A stretch of 35,496 nt of DNA from a bacterium (GCA_028824415.1 JAPPDX010000120.1:1-35496), one strand, 5' to 3'. Shown: positions 26,159 to 34,275, numbered from the stretch's first letter. Notes: generated from the sequence alone by a model not told the origin. Numbers and translations are program-made.

Positions 26159-27250
26159 GTGGCGGACTCCCCCTACCCGGAGTTGAAGAAGACCCACACC
26201 ATGGCGCGGGTGGGCCGCCCCTGGACCGACGTGAAGCCCGTGCCGTCGGCGCCGGTGTGGAACGTGATCTTTGGCCTCGGCGCCTACTGGATGCTGGTCG
26301 GGGCAATCGAACTCGGGCTGTTCGACGCGCTCTGGGAGCACGGACCGCTGGATCCCGGCGAGTTGGCGAAGCACCTGGAATCGTCGGCGCCGCACGTGGA
26401 GTCGCTCGCGGACGCTCTCGTGGTTCTCGGACTGCTCGACCGCCACGAGGGCCGTTTCGATCTGAACGACTGCTCCCGGCGCTACCTCTGCAGCGAGAGC
26501 CCCGCACCGATGGCCGACCTCGTGGCTGTGGCGCCCGGCCCGGCGGAGAACTGGACCGACCTGGTCGGGACCATCCGCCGCGGCGAACCGGCCCGCCCGG
26601 TGGACGGCGACGGTGCGGGATTCTGGGTGCCGCTGGTGGAGGGGACGTTCGGCACGGTGCTTCGCGCCGCCTCGCGCGCCGACGCCTGGATCTCTTACAG
26701 CCACCTGAACGCGCCGCGGGTGGCCGATCTCGGCGCGGGAGGTGCGCCCTGGAGCATCGCCGTGCTGCTGGCCTGTCCCGGTGCCACCGCTGTCGTGAAC
26801 GACCTGCCGGAGGTGCTCGAGGTCGCTCGAGCGCGCCTCGCCGAGGCCGGAGTGGAGGATCGCTGCGAGTTGCGCCCCGGCGACTATCACACCGTCGCGC
26901 TGGAGGACGAGTCGTTCGACCTGGTGGTTCTCGGGCACATCTGCCGCACCGAGGGGGCCGACGGCACTCGGGCGCTACTGGGGCGGGCGGCCGCGGCCCT
27001 GCGCCCCGGCGGGCGCGTGCTGGTGTCGGACTACTTTCGAACCGAGGATCCGAGCCGCAGCCCCCAAGGGGTCTTCATGGCGGCCACCATGGCGGTATGC
27101 ACGGTGCGCGGGACCGCCTTCACCTACGAGCAGATGTCAAGCTGGCTGCGCGAGGCCGGACTCGGAGAGGTTCGCCTGATCGAGCCGATTGCCGCCCAGC
27201 AGATCTTCGTGGCGACCAAACCGACCGGGCCCCCGGAGTCATCTGACTAG
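26159..27250 (+). CDS. SAM-dependent methyltransferase, O-methyltransferase-like
   Basis: A 363-residue protein. The N-terminal half is a winged-helix dimerisation domain (GAIELGLFDALWEHGPLDP, then ALVVLGLLDRHEGRFDL), as in plant- and actinomycete-type O-methyltransferases. The C-terminal half has the SAM-binding motif VADLGAGGAPWSIAV at about residue 188, an acidic second motif VVNDLPEVLEVA and FDLVVLGHICR. GTG 26159 is used; ATG 26201 is an alternative. The acceptor is unknown. It follows the importer operon after 122 bases. Confidence 0.85.
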   Translation: MADSPYPELKKTHTMARVGRPWTDVKPVPSAPVWNVIFGLGAYWMLVGAIELGLFDALWEHGPLDPGELAKHLESSAPHVESLADALVVLGLLDRHEGRFDLNDCSRRYLCSESPAPMADLVAVAPGPAENWTDLVGTIRRGEPARPVDGDGAGFWVPLVEGTFGTVLRAASRADAWISYSHLNAPRVADLGAGGAPWSIAVLLACPGATAVVNDLPEVLEVARARLAEAGVEDRCELRPGDYHTVALEDESFDLVVLGHICRTEGADGTRALLGRAAAALRPGGRVLVSDYFRTEDPSRSPQGVFMAATMAVCTVRGTAFTYEQMSSWLREAGLGEVRLIEPIAAQQIFVATKPTGPPESSD

Positions 27251-27270
27251 TGTCGATTCACCATCTCGTG

Positions 27271-27293
27271 ATTCCGGCGAAGGCCGGAATCCA
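27271..27293. repeat. Dispersed palindromic repeat, short form (copy 4)
   Basis: ATTCCGGC, GAAG, GCCGGAAT and CCA, identical in the core to the copy at 2996. It occupies the gap between the methyltransferase and amidohydrolase genes. Confidence 0.8.
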
Positions 27294-27364
27294 TAGTCCG
27301 GCGTGACGCCCGCGCCGTGAGTCAGTGACCGACCGGATCCCCGGCACAACCGAAAGGCGGGAAG

Positions 27365-28786
27365 ATGAGTTCCTCCAACGACACCAGTGATCCCGGCCGG
27401 CTCGAGCCCGTCGATCTCCTGATCCGGGCAGGTCACGTCGTGACCATGAACCCGCGCCGGGACATCGTCCGCCACGGCGCGGTGGCGGTGCGCGGCAGCG
27501 AGATCGTGGCGGTGGGGAAGGAGGCCGATCTGCGCGCCCGCTACGAGGCGGCGGCGACTGCCGGCGGCGACCGTTTCGTGGCCACGCCGGGCATGGTCAA
27601 CAGCCACATCCACATCACCGGCGAGCCCCTCACCCGGGGGTACGTACCCGACGACATCGACTTCGCGGAGAACGTGTTCGGCTGGCTCTGCCCGCTCTAT
27701 GCCACCTACACCGCCAACGACGAGCGCATCTCGGCGCAACTGGCCGCCACCGAGATGCTGCGCTCGGGTACCACCTGCTTCCTGGAGGCCGGCACGGTGC
27801 GGTTCCTGGACGACGTGGTGGACGGGCTCGTCGAGGTGGGGATCCGCGGAAGGGTCGGGCGCTGGGTGTGGGACCTGCCGCCCGAGCCAGACGTCTATCG
27901 CCAGAACACCGACGAGGCCATCGCCAACCTGCAGGCCGTGCTGGACCGTCACGGCTCGGTGGCGGGCGGGCGCATCGCCGGCCACGTGATCCTCGTGGGG
28001 CACAACACCGCCTCGGATCCGCTGTGGCGGGCGGCCCGCGAGATCGCCACGGACTCCGGGGCGGGTTTCAGCTTCCACATGTCGCCGGCGCAACTGGACC
28101 CGGACTCCTTCCTGGCGGAGTTCGGCCAGCGCCCGATCGTGCACCTCGCCGAGTTGGGGGTCCTGGACGACGACGTGGCACTGACACACTGCGTCCGCGT
28201 CGATGACACGGAGGTCCGGATCCTGGCCGAGACGGGTGCCAGTGTGGCGCACTGCCCGACGACGGCGCTGAAAGTGGCCTACGGCGTGACCCAGGTGGGC
28301 AAGATGCCCGAGATGATGGCCGCCGGGGTGAATGTGGCCATCGGCACCGACGGCAACAACGCCTCCAACTACTCCGACCTGATGCGGGCCACCTACCTGG
28401 TGGCCGGCCTGTTCAAGGACGCTCGCTGCGACCCGCAGATGTTCCCCGCCGAGATGGCGTACGAGATGGCCACGCTCGGCGGTGCCGGGGCCGTGCAGGC
28501 GCACGATCAGATCGGATCCCTGGAGGCCGGCAAGAAGGCCGACATCGTGCTGCACGACACCGACCGGCCCGAATGGCGCCCGCTGCTGAACGTCATGAGC
28601 CAACTCGTCTGGTCGGCCGACGGGCGTGGGGTGCACAGCGTCTGGGTGGACGGCGCGCAGGTGGTGGACGCCGGGCACATGACCACCATCGACGAGGAGC
28701 GCCTCTGGGCGGACTGCCAGGCCGCCGGCGAGGCCATCTGCGCCCGCTCGGGCCTTCCCGACAAGGCCAAGTTCCCGATGGTCTGA
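27365..28786 (+). CDS. Amidohydrolase, TRZ/ATZ type
   Basis: A 473-residue metal-dependent hydrolase. The metal ligands are H81 and H83 in NSHIHITGEPLTRG, then FSFHMSPAQL, LTHCVRVDD and GTDGNNASNYSDL. It has the N- and C-terminal beta sandwich (LLIRAGHVVTM; GSLEAGKKADIVLHD). The family deaminates or dechlorinates N-heterocycles such as guanine, 8-oxoguanine, S-adenosylhomocysteine and triazines. AAGGCGGGA precedes ATG 27365. It begins a set of genes that runs tightly through 31788. Proximity to a nucleoside-type importer suggests a purine-like substrate, as inference. Confidence 0.88.
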   Translation: MSSSNDTSDPGRLEPVDLLIRAGHVVTMNPRRDIVRHGAVAVRGSEIVAVGKEADLRARYEAAATAGGDRFVATPGMVNSHIHITGEPLTRGYVPDDIDFAENVFGWLCPLYATYTANDERISAQLAATEMLRSGTTCFLEAGTVRFLDDVVDGLVEVGIRGRVGRWVWDLPPEPDVYRQNTDEAIANLQAVLDRHGSVAGGRIAGHVILVGHNTASDPLWRAAREIATDSGAGFSFHMSPAQLDPDSFLAEFGQRPIVHLAELGVLDDDVALTHCVRVDDTEVRILAETGASVAHCPTTALKVAYGVTQVGKMPEMMAAGVNVAIGTDGNNASNYSDLMRATYLVAGLFKDARCDPQMFPAEMAYEMATLGGAGAVQAHDQIGSLEAGKKADIVLHDTDRPEWRPLLNVMSQLVWSADGRGVHSVWVDGAQVVDAGHMTTIDEERLWADCQAAGEAICARSGLPDKAKFPMV

Positions 28787-28799
28787 TGAGCACCGCGCC

Positions 28800-29840
28800 A
28801 TGAGCGGACTACGTTTCGAGGCCGAGATCACGCCGGGCATGGCGCCGGCGGAGGTGGCGGCGCTCGCGACGCAGGTGGAGCGGGCCGGATTCGATCGGCT
28901 GGGCATCTCCGACGTCGTGTTGTGGCACGACTGCTGGGTGCTGATGACCCTCTGTGCCGCCGCCACGGAGCGGTTGGAGATCGGGCCGCTGGTGACCAAT
29001 CCCTATTCGCGCCACCCGGTCGTGCTGGCGGGCGCCGTTGCCACCCTTGGCGAGGCCTCCGGCGGCAGGGCGTTCCTGGGTCTCGGTGTCGGCGCCGGTC
29101 TCGAGCAGTTCGGGATGGACTATCCCCGGCCGGTCCGCACGCTGCGGGAGGCGGTGAGGATCTGCCGAGGGCTGTGGGCGGGGGAGGAGGTCACGTTCTC
29201 CGGTGAGGTGTTCTCCGCCGACCGGGCGCGCCTGAAGAGCCCGCCGGCAGCTTCACCGGCGCTAGTGCTCGGCAGCCGCAGCCCGGGGGTGATGCGCCTG
29301 GCGGGCGAACTGTCCGACAGGGTCCTGATCGGCGCGCGCTACTGGTCGGTGGCGCAAGCCGACGAGTACCGAGGCTGGCTGGCTGAAGGTGCCGCCCGGG
29401 TCGATCGCCCGCTCGAGAGCCTGGAGATCTCGCCTCGCCTCACGGTCTGCATCTCTGCTGACGGCGATCTGGCGCGCCGCAGTGTGAAGCGCTACGTGGC
29501 GCACTACCTGAGCATCCTGCGCCCACCCGATCTCGACCTGCGGCCCGGTCTCCTCGAGGCCGTCGACGCGGCGCTGGCGGAGGCACGCGGCTGGTACTTC
29601 GACCACGGCCGCCACGACCCGCCGGCGTTGTTCGATCTCATCGACGACGACCTGGTCGAGCGGTTCGCCGTGGCCGGCACACCCGCCGAATGCGTGGAGC
29701 AGATGCGTCGTATCTCCGAACTAGGGTTCGACTCGTTCAGCCTCAACCTGGCCGCCGTGGCGCGGCAAACCATGTACGGCGGCCTCGCCGAGACCATCGA
29801 TGGCGCGGCCCGGGTGCTCGCAACGCTTCGAGCAGCCTGA
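28800..29840 (+). CDS. LLM-class flavin/F420-dependent oxidoreductase
   Basis: A 346-residue luciferase-like TIM barrel protein. Family features are FEAEITPGMAPAEVAALATQVERAGFD, RLEIGPLVTNPYSRHPVVLA and GRAFLGLGVGAGLEQFG, and a C-terminal substrate-side region ending VAGTPAECVEQMRRISELG. These enzymes use F420 or FMN; in actinobacteria many are F420-dependent, for example methylenetetrahydromethanopterin reductase-like ones. The ATG is 13 bases after the amidohydrolase stop. Its TGA overlaps the next gene's proposed CTG start. Substrate unknown. Confidence 0.88.
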   Translation: MSGLRFEAEITPGMAPAEVAALATQVERAGFDRLGISDVVLWHDCWVLMTLCAAATERLEIGPLVTNPYSRHPVVLAGAVATLGEASGGRAFLGLGVGAGLEQFGMDYPRPVRTLREAVRICRGLWAGEEVTFSGEVFSADRARLKSPPAASPALVLGSRSPGVMRLAGELSDRVLIGARYWSVAQADEYRGWLAEGAARVDRPLESLEISPRLTVCISADGDLARRSVKRYVAHYLSILRPPDLDLRPGLLEAVDAALAEARGWYFDHGRHDPPALFDLIDDDLVERFAVAGTPAECVEQMRRISELGFDSFSLNLAAVARQTMYGGLAETIDGAARVLATLRAA

Positions 29841-30760
29841 AGGGCGCATTCGCGCCGGCGGTGCTGGTCGTCGCGCTGCTCGCAACCGGTTGCGGGAGTG
29901 GCGACGGTGCATCGCCCTCCAGCGGTGCGGCGACCGAGGCGGCGCCCGCCACTGAGGCGCCGGCATTCGGTGGGGACGACCCGGCTGTGATCACCTCGAC
30001 CGCGCCGGCTCCGGTGGCCGGCAGCACCGTTGAGCCGGCCGAGCCCGCGACACCGGCAACCACCACGACACCGGGAACAAGCATTGAGGCGCTCATCGAA
30101 GACGCCGATGCCCTCCCCGGGATCGGCGAAAGCGCCGAGGGAGCCGCGGGCCAGGAGATTGTGGAGGAAACCGGTGCCGGCAGCGGGCAGGCCTCCGCCG
30201 ATGCCTCGGCAGTGACCGGCTCGGAGGGTGGCAGGGCCGAAGAGGCGGCGGTCGGCGACCTACCCGCCGGAGCGGATGACCAGTTGTCGACGGGCACCGC
30301 GCCCGCGGGGCCGGAGGAGGAGGCCGCGCTGGAGGTCGTCGTCAGCGAGGACGTCCCCGACGTCGAGATGCTGGACGTGTCCACCGGCTCGACGGTGGGC
30401 CTCCGCTCGGTGGTCACCGGTCATACGCCGTTGCTGTTCTGGTTCTGGTCACCGCTTTGACTGACCTGCCAGGAGGAGGCTCCGGGCCTCGAGCAGTTCG
30501 CTCGGGACAATGCAACCCGTCTCACCGTCGTCGGCGTCGGCGGCGAGGGCGACATGGAATATGCCCGCCGGTTCGTGGCCGACTTCGGTGTCACGTTCAC
30601 GATGCTCTGGAGCGATACGTTCGCGGTGTGGCGCCACTACGAGGTCATGACGAGTTCGGACTTCTGGTTGCTGGACAGCACCGGGAACCGGGTGGGCGAC
30701 GCGCCCGCTGCGTATGATCCGGTTCTGGTGGAACAGCTTCTCTCCGGTCTGAGGACGTGA
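29837..30760 (+). CDS. Predicted thioredoxin-fold lipoprotein selenoprotein 1 (TGA 30458-30460 = Sec208)
   Basis: I read one 307-codon frame through an in-frame TGA. A signal peptide ends LLATGC with Cys19 as lipid anchor, then a low-complexity Ala/Glu/Thr/Pro linker to about residue 170, then a TlpA-like thioredoxin domain. FWFWSPL precedes the TGA and LTCQEEAPGLEQFARD follows, so TGA-x-x-Cys replaces the CxxC motif. The domain continues (LTVVGVGGEGD, FVADFGVTFTMLW, FWLLDSTGNRV) to the stop at 30758-30760, which overlaps the start of the next, homologous gene. CTG at 29837 is proposed as start: it overlaps the LLM stop (CTGA) and gives MKGAFAPAVLVV. The alternative, an upstream ATG at 29690, would give a long odd N-terminus. 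A SECIS-like hairpin lies at 30488-30506. It probably acts as an extracytoplasmic thiol/selenol reductant. Confidence 0.8.
30488..30506 (+). promoter_or_regulatory. Predicted bacterial SECIS hairpin 1
   Basis: Stem CTCGAGC pairs with GCTCGGG (six Watson-Crick pairs and one U-G), loop AGTTC. The loop begins 34 bases after the TGA at 30458-30460 and has G as its second base. Known bacterial SECIS elements have a short stem, a small loop with G in the first two positions and a spacing of roughly 16-37 bases to the loop. It is inside the coding sequence, as expected for bacteria. Confidence 0.65.
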
Positions 30761-31788
30761 GCCGGACACGGCTCCGAGCCGGACCCGGCCGGGTCGCGCT
30801 GGCGGCACTGGTGGCCTGCATGCTCGTGGTTGCCGTGCCCGCCGGTGTCGGCGGTCAGGAGGCCTCCGACACCGACGACGCCCTCCCCGAGGTCGATGCG
30901 AGGATCACGGCCCAACGTCACGAGAACGATCACGTGGAGTTCGCCCTGCAGTTGCGGGTCGAGGATGATCCGTGGACCGATCGGATCCTGCCGAGACTCC
31001 GGTTCTTCCCTCCGGATGTCGAGATCGGCCGCTGGCTCGGCAGCTCGACGCTGTCCGTGCAGCGCGAGCCCACGCCCGAGGAATCCATCCCCGCCGCAGA
31101 GGTCGAGCTTCGAATCACGGCGCAGCGGGTCGACGGCGACCGGATCGAGTTCGCTCTCCAGCAACGCGCTCCGGGTGAGGCGTGGGGCGAGCGGCTTTTG
31201 CCGTCGCGCCGATTCTTCCCGAAGGCGACCGAGGTCGGCCGTTGGCTGGTCAGCTCGCCGCTGGCTGTGCAGCTCACCGTGATCCCGACCGCTCCCGAAC
31301 CGGCCGCCACCGGTGAGGACGATACGGCGGTCGATGACACCACCGGCGACGACGAGCCCGCCGTCGAAGGGGTCTCCGACGACCTCCTGGATTTCGACAT
31401 GATCGACGTCCAGACCGGCGAGACGGTCAACATCCGCTCACTCGTGGACGGCGAGACACCTCTGCTCTTCTGGCTGTGGTCGCCCTATTGAGGGATCTGC
31501 CACGGCCATGCTCCGGCCATCGAGCAGTTCGCTCGAGAGAACTCCCACCGGCTCAAAGTCGTCGGCATCGGTTCCACCGGTGACCTGGCGGACAACGAGG
31601 CCTTCATCGAGAGGTACGGGATCACCTTCCCGATGCTCTGGAACCCGTCGAGGGTGCCCACGGCCTACTACAACACCCAGACGGGCAGTTGGTCCGGTTT
31701 CTGGATGCTCGACGCCTCCGGCAACCGCCTCGTGCCCGGGCACTTCAACGTGGCGCAGGTGGAGGCCCTGCTGGATCTGCTGTTCTGA
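30757..31788 (+). CDS. Predicted secreted thioredoxin-fold selenoprotein 2 (TGA 31489-31491 = Sec245)
   Basis: A 343-codon frame read through one TGA. GTG 30757 overlaps the stop of the first selenoprotein (GTGA). The N-terminus has a hydrophobic signal segment (VALAALVACMLVVAVPAG) without a clear lipobox. Residues 47-102 and 117-172 are a direct duplication at exactly 70 residues offset (ITAQR, EFALQ, FFP, VGRWL/IGRWL). Then an acidic linker leads to the thioredoxin domain: LLFWLWSPY, TGA, GICHGHAPAIEQFARE, VVGIGSTGDL, FIERYGITFPMLW, SGFWMLDASGNRLV. It is clearly homologous to the preceding protein around the TGA. TGA-x-x-Cys replaces CxxC. A SECIS-like hairpin is at 31520-31536. The normal stop is 31786-31788. 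Pipelines that treat TGA as stop would end this gene at 31491. Confidence 0.85.
31520..31536 (+). promoter_or_regulatory. Predicted bacterial SECIS hairpin 2
   Basis: Perfect six-pair stem TCGAGC/GCTCGA with loop AGTTC. The loop starts 34 bases after the TGA at 31489-31491, exactly as in the first gene, and is identical in sequence. Conservation of the encoded peptide (IEQFAR/LEQFAR) also contributes to the similarity, so it is not independent proof. Confidence 0.65.
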
Positions 31789-31834
31789 CGGCAACCCTCC
31801 CGGCGGGTCGTGCGGGGGCCACTGGCGGTTGCGG

Positions 31835-32392
31835 TCAGTCGCCGTTGCCCCAGACGGTCTTGGCGGTGGAGTAGACGCCCTGGTCGTAGGAATACTCGAT
31901 GACGTTGCCGTCGGGGTCGTTGAGGGCGCAGATGTAGCCGACGGGGGGCGGCATCTCGGTGGGAGGCATGTTGAGGCAACCGGCCGCCTCGCCTCGGGCG
32001 GCGATCTCATCGACGGCTTCGAGACTGGGCAGCTCGATGCCGAGGTGGGCGAAGGGTTTCAACAGCCCGAGGCCCTCCTGGCCGCTGCTGGCGAAGAACT
32101 CGATGAGCACCAGGATGAACGGCCGCGCAGCCTGATCGGAGTGACCCAGCCAGGCGCCGTGCCCCAGGGCGTCGGTGCGCTTGTCCAGCAGTTCCATCGG
32201 TGTGAAGGTGGTGTAGAAGTCGATGGAGGCGTCGATGTCGGCGCACGGCAGGGCCACGTGGGTCCAGCGTGCCGTCGTGGGGTGGTCCGAGTAGACGTCC
32301 TGGCGCGTGGCGGCGTCGACCTCACCTGTCATCCCGGTGGCGGCGCGCGTCTCGGCGGCACCGCGGGCGAACCCTGACTGCTCCTCGCTCAT
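31835..32392 (-). CDS. VOC-family (glyoxalase/bleomycin-type) protein 1
   Basis: A 185-residue VOC protein. Two paired beta-alpha-beta-beta-beta units are visible: THVALPCADIDASIDFYTTF, then HLGIELPSLEAVDEIAARG and LNDPDGNVIEYSYDQ. The H, H and E positions that bind a divalent metal in this superfamily are present. The ATG is set by a GGAGGAG ribosome site; the open frame upstream of it is spurious. It ends 46 bases from the second selenoprotein, convergently, and lies downstream of the second VOC gene by 55 bases, so the two are a probable operon. Reaction unknown (glyoxalase, dioxygenase and resistance proteins share this fold). Confidence 0.85.
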   Translation of the reverse strand: MSEEQSGFARGAAETRAATGMTGEVDAATRQDVYSDHPTTARWTHVALPCADIDASIDFYTTFTPMELLDKRTDALGHGAWLGHSDQAARPFILVLIEFFASSGQEGLGLLKPFAHLGIELPSLEAVDEIAARGEAAGCLNMPPTEMPPPVGYICALNDPDGNVIEYSYDQGVYSTAKTVWGNGD

Positions 32393-32447
32393 CGGTTCTC
32401 CTCCCTCGCTGTCGTCGGGTTGGGAATCGGCCCCGGGCCGCGGGCTG

Positions 32448-32936
32448 CTACTCGTCGGTCCAGCCCTCGGGGATCTGCGGGTCGTCGCCGCCCTGGGTCC
32501 AGAGGATGAACGTGTTGCCCCACGGATCCTCGAAGGCACAGTTGAAGCCGTTGAACTCCGCCCAGTAGTGGTTGCGCCACAGCTCGGTGGCACCGAGGCT
32601 CAGAGCCGTGTCGAGGATGCGATCCGCGCTGTCGTCGGGGCTGACCAGGATCCACATCCGCTGGGAGCGTCCCTCGGTGCGCAGCGTGCGCGGCTCGACA
32701 CCGTCGGGGTTCGGGTGCGGGCGGGCGTTGGCGATGTTGTGGATGCCCATGTGCAGGTTGCCGACTCCGGAGGGCTCCCCGTCCTTGAGGAACTCGTCGC
32801 CCGGGACGATCCGGTGAAAGACGCCGGCCGGCCGTCCCTCCACCTCCCAACCGAAGACCTCCTCGTAGAAGCGTGCAGTCGCCTCGGGGTCGTCACTGGG
32901 GAAGTCGACGAAGATCAGCGTGTTGGGGTATCCCAT
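32448..32936 (-). CDS. VOC-family protein 2
   Basis: A 162-residue VOC protein: LIFVDFPSDDPEATARFYEEVFGWEV, HRIVPGDEFL, then a second unit with MWILVSPDDSADRILDTALSLGA and FNCAFEDPWGNTFILWTQGG. The start at 32936 removes a spurious N-terminal extension. It is the first gene of a two-gene minus-strand unit with VOC 1. The 194 bases to the divergent Rieske gene must hold promoters for both directions, but no boxes are clear. Confidence 0.85.
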   Translation of the reverse strand: MGYPNTLIFVDFPSDDPEATARFYEEVFGWEVEGRPAGVFHRIVPGDEFLKDGEPSGVGNLHMGIHNIANARPHPNPDGVEPRTLRTEGRSQRMWILVSPDDSADRILDTALSLGATELWRNHYWAEFNGFNCAFEDPWGNTFILWTQGGDDPQIPEGWTDE

Positions 32937-33130
32937 GGAAGCACCTTCCGGGTCGTCGTGTTCGCCGGCGCCGCGCGCCGCCGTCAAGCTAGCAGCGTGG
33001 CCGTGCTCACGGTCCGGCGAGGGCGGCAACGGTGGGCCGGGCCGGCGGGGTCGGGGCGGGCGTCCCTTCGCCTCTTGGCGCTGGTGGCGTAAGGTTTTGG
33101 CGGACAGCAACGGCGGACCATCGAGGCGCC

Positions 33131-34135
33131 ATGGGCACGACGCACGTCTTCTCAGAGAATCCCGCCTTGGCGGACGCCTGGTATGCGGTCGCCCGCACCG
33201 GTGACGTGGCCCCGGGGCCTCTGGGGGTCGGCGTGCTTGGGAAGTCGTACGTCCTCTGGCGCGACCCGGACGGGGTGTTGGTGGCATCGGCCGACCGGTG
33301 CCCGCATCGCGAGGCTCCCCTCTCGGCTGGGACGGTCATCGACGGGTGCCTGCAGTGCTGCTACCACGGCTGGCGTTTCGGCGCCGGGGGCCGCTGCGTG
33401 CTGGTGCCCTCAGCCCAGCCGGGCGTACCCGTACCGCCGCGAGCCCACTTGGACCCGGTGGGAGTGCAGGAGCGCTACGGGCTCGTGTGGATCTGCCCGG
33501 GGGTTCCCCGCGAGGACATCCCGAAGATCACCCAGGAGGACGATCCGGCGTTCCGCCGCATCAACCCCGATGTGGAGGTCTGGACGACGTCGGCCACACG
33601 CATGGTCGACAACTTCCTGGACATAACCCACTTCCCGTTCGTGCACGCCGGCACAATCGGCGGCGAGAGCGACGAGGTGATTCCGAGGCTCGAGTTGGAG
33701 CAGCTCGACGACAGCTTCTTCGGCTACGCCTACGACGTGACCGTCAGCAACCCGGAGATCGCCGCCGCCACCTCGGGCGTGCAGGGCGCCGGGGCGGTCA
33801 CCCGCAGGATGTCCAGCGGGTTTGCCCTCCCGTTCGCCTGCCGCAGCACCATCGCGTACGAGACCGGCCTCGAGCACATCCTGCTGCTGCTGTCGACCCC
33901 CATTGACGACGTGACGTCCTACTTTGCCTTCGTGGTGTGGCGCAACGACGACTTCGCGGTGCCGTCCGACGAGGTGATTCGCTTCGACCTGGCCATCGGC
34001 GCGGAGGACAAGGCGATGCTGGAGCGCCTCGATGGCGTGTTGCCGCTGGATCTCGCCGGAACCGTGAGCGTGCAGTCCGACAAGCCTTCGGTGGAGTGGC
34101 GTCGCCGCTTCGCCTCCCTGCTGGCCAGTAACTAG
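33131..34135 (+). CDS. Rieske non-heme iron oxygenase, alpha subunit type
   Basis: A 334-residue aromatic-ring oxygenase/demethylase-like protein. The Rieske 2Fe-2S ligands are CPH (in RCPHREAPLSAG) and CCYHGW about 17 residues later. The catalytic mononuclear iron site is DNFLDITHFPFVHAG, with two His and an Asp. Length and layout match VanA or PobA-type single-component O-demethylases or hydroxylases, which need a separate reductase not seen here. ATG 33131 gives the usual N-terminus; the upstream part of the frame is spurious. Substrate unknown. Confidence 0.92.
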   Translation: MGTTHVFSENPALADAWYAVARTGDVAPGPLGVGVLGKSYVLWRDPDGVLVASADRCPHREAPLSAGTVIDGCLQCCYHGWRFGAGGRCVLVPSAQPGVPVPPRAHLDPVGVQERYGLVWICPGVPREDIPKITQEDDPAFRRINPDVEVWTTSATRMVDNFLDITHFPFVHAGTIGGESDEVIPRLELEQLDDSFFGYAYDVTVSNPEIAAATSGVQGAGAVTRRMSSGFALPFACRSTIAYETGLEHILLLLSTPIDDVTSYFAFVVWRNDDFAVPSDEVIRFDLAIGAEDKAMLERLDGVLPLDLAGTVSVQSDKPSVEWRRRFASLLASN

Positions 34136-34207
34136 CGCGACCCCCTCAAGGGCGCTGACTTCCACGCGCCACGCTGGTTCCCACACCGTCATGCGGGCTC
34201 TCACACC

Positions 34208-34259
34208 GTCATTCCGGCGAAGAGCCTGCCCCGGACTTGATCCGGGGCCGGAATCCAGG
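34208..34259. repeat. Dispersed palindromic repeat, long form (copy 5)
   Basis: Outer arms ATTCCGGC and GCCGGAAT enclose an inner hairpin with CCCCGGA (34229-34235) and TCCGGGG (34241-34247), loop CTTGA. It is the most complete copy of the long form. It lies between the convergent oxygenase and isomerase-like genes, where it could serve as a bidirectional terminator. Confidence 0.8.
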
Positions 34260-34275
34260 CGCTCCGGAAGCGCCG

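Noticed and set aside
28786..28803. A five-codon reading frame between the amidohydrolase and LLM genes whose TGA overlaps the LLM ATG
   Set aside because: It might help coupling, but a frame this short arises easily by chance and has no ribosome site of its own.
27239..28999. A 586-residue minus-strand frame over the amidohydrolase
   Set aside because: Antisense of a gene with complete metal-binding motifs; no domain is recognisable.
30458..31491. Reading both thioredoxin-like genes as pseudogenes or as short proteins ending at TGA
   Set aside because: Two homologous genes have the TGA at the same catalytic position, the downstream frames are conserved and end properly, and the gene 2 start overlaps the post-TGA stop of gene 1.
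31789..31834. Possible bidirectional terminator between selenoprotein 2 and VOC 1 (GCAACC...GGTTGC)
   Set aside because: Only six paired bases around a long loop and no T-tract; too weak to list.
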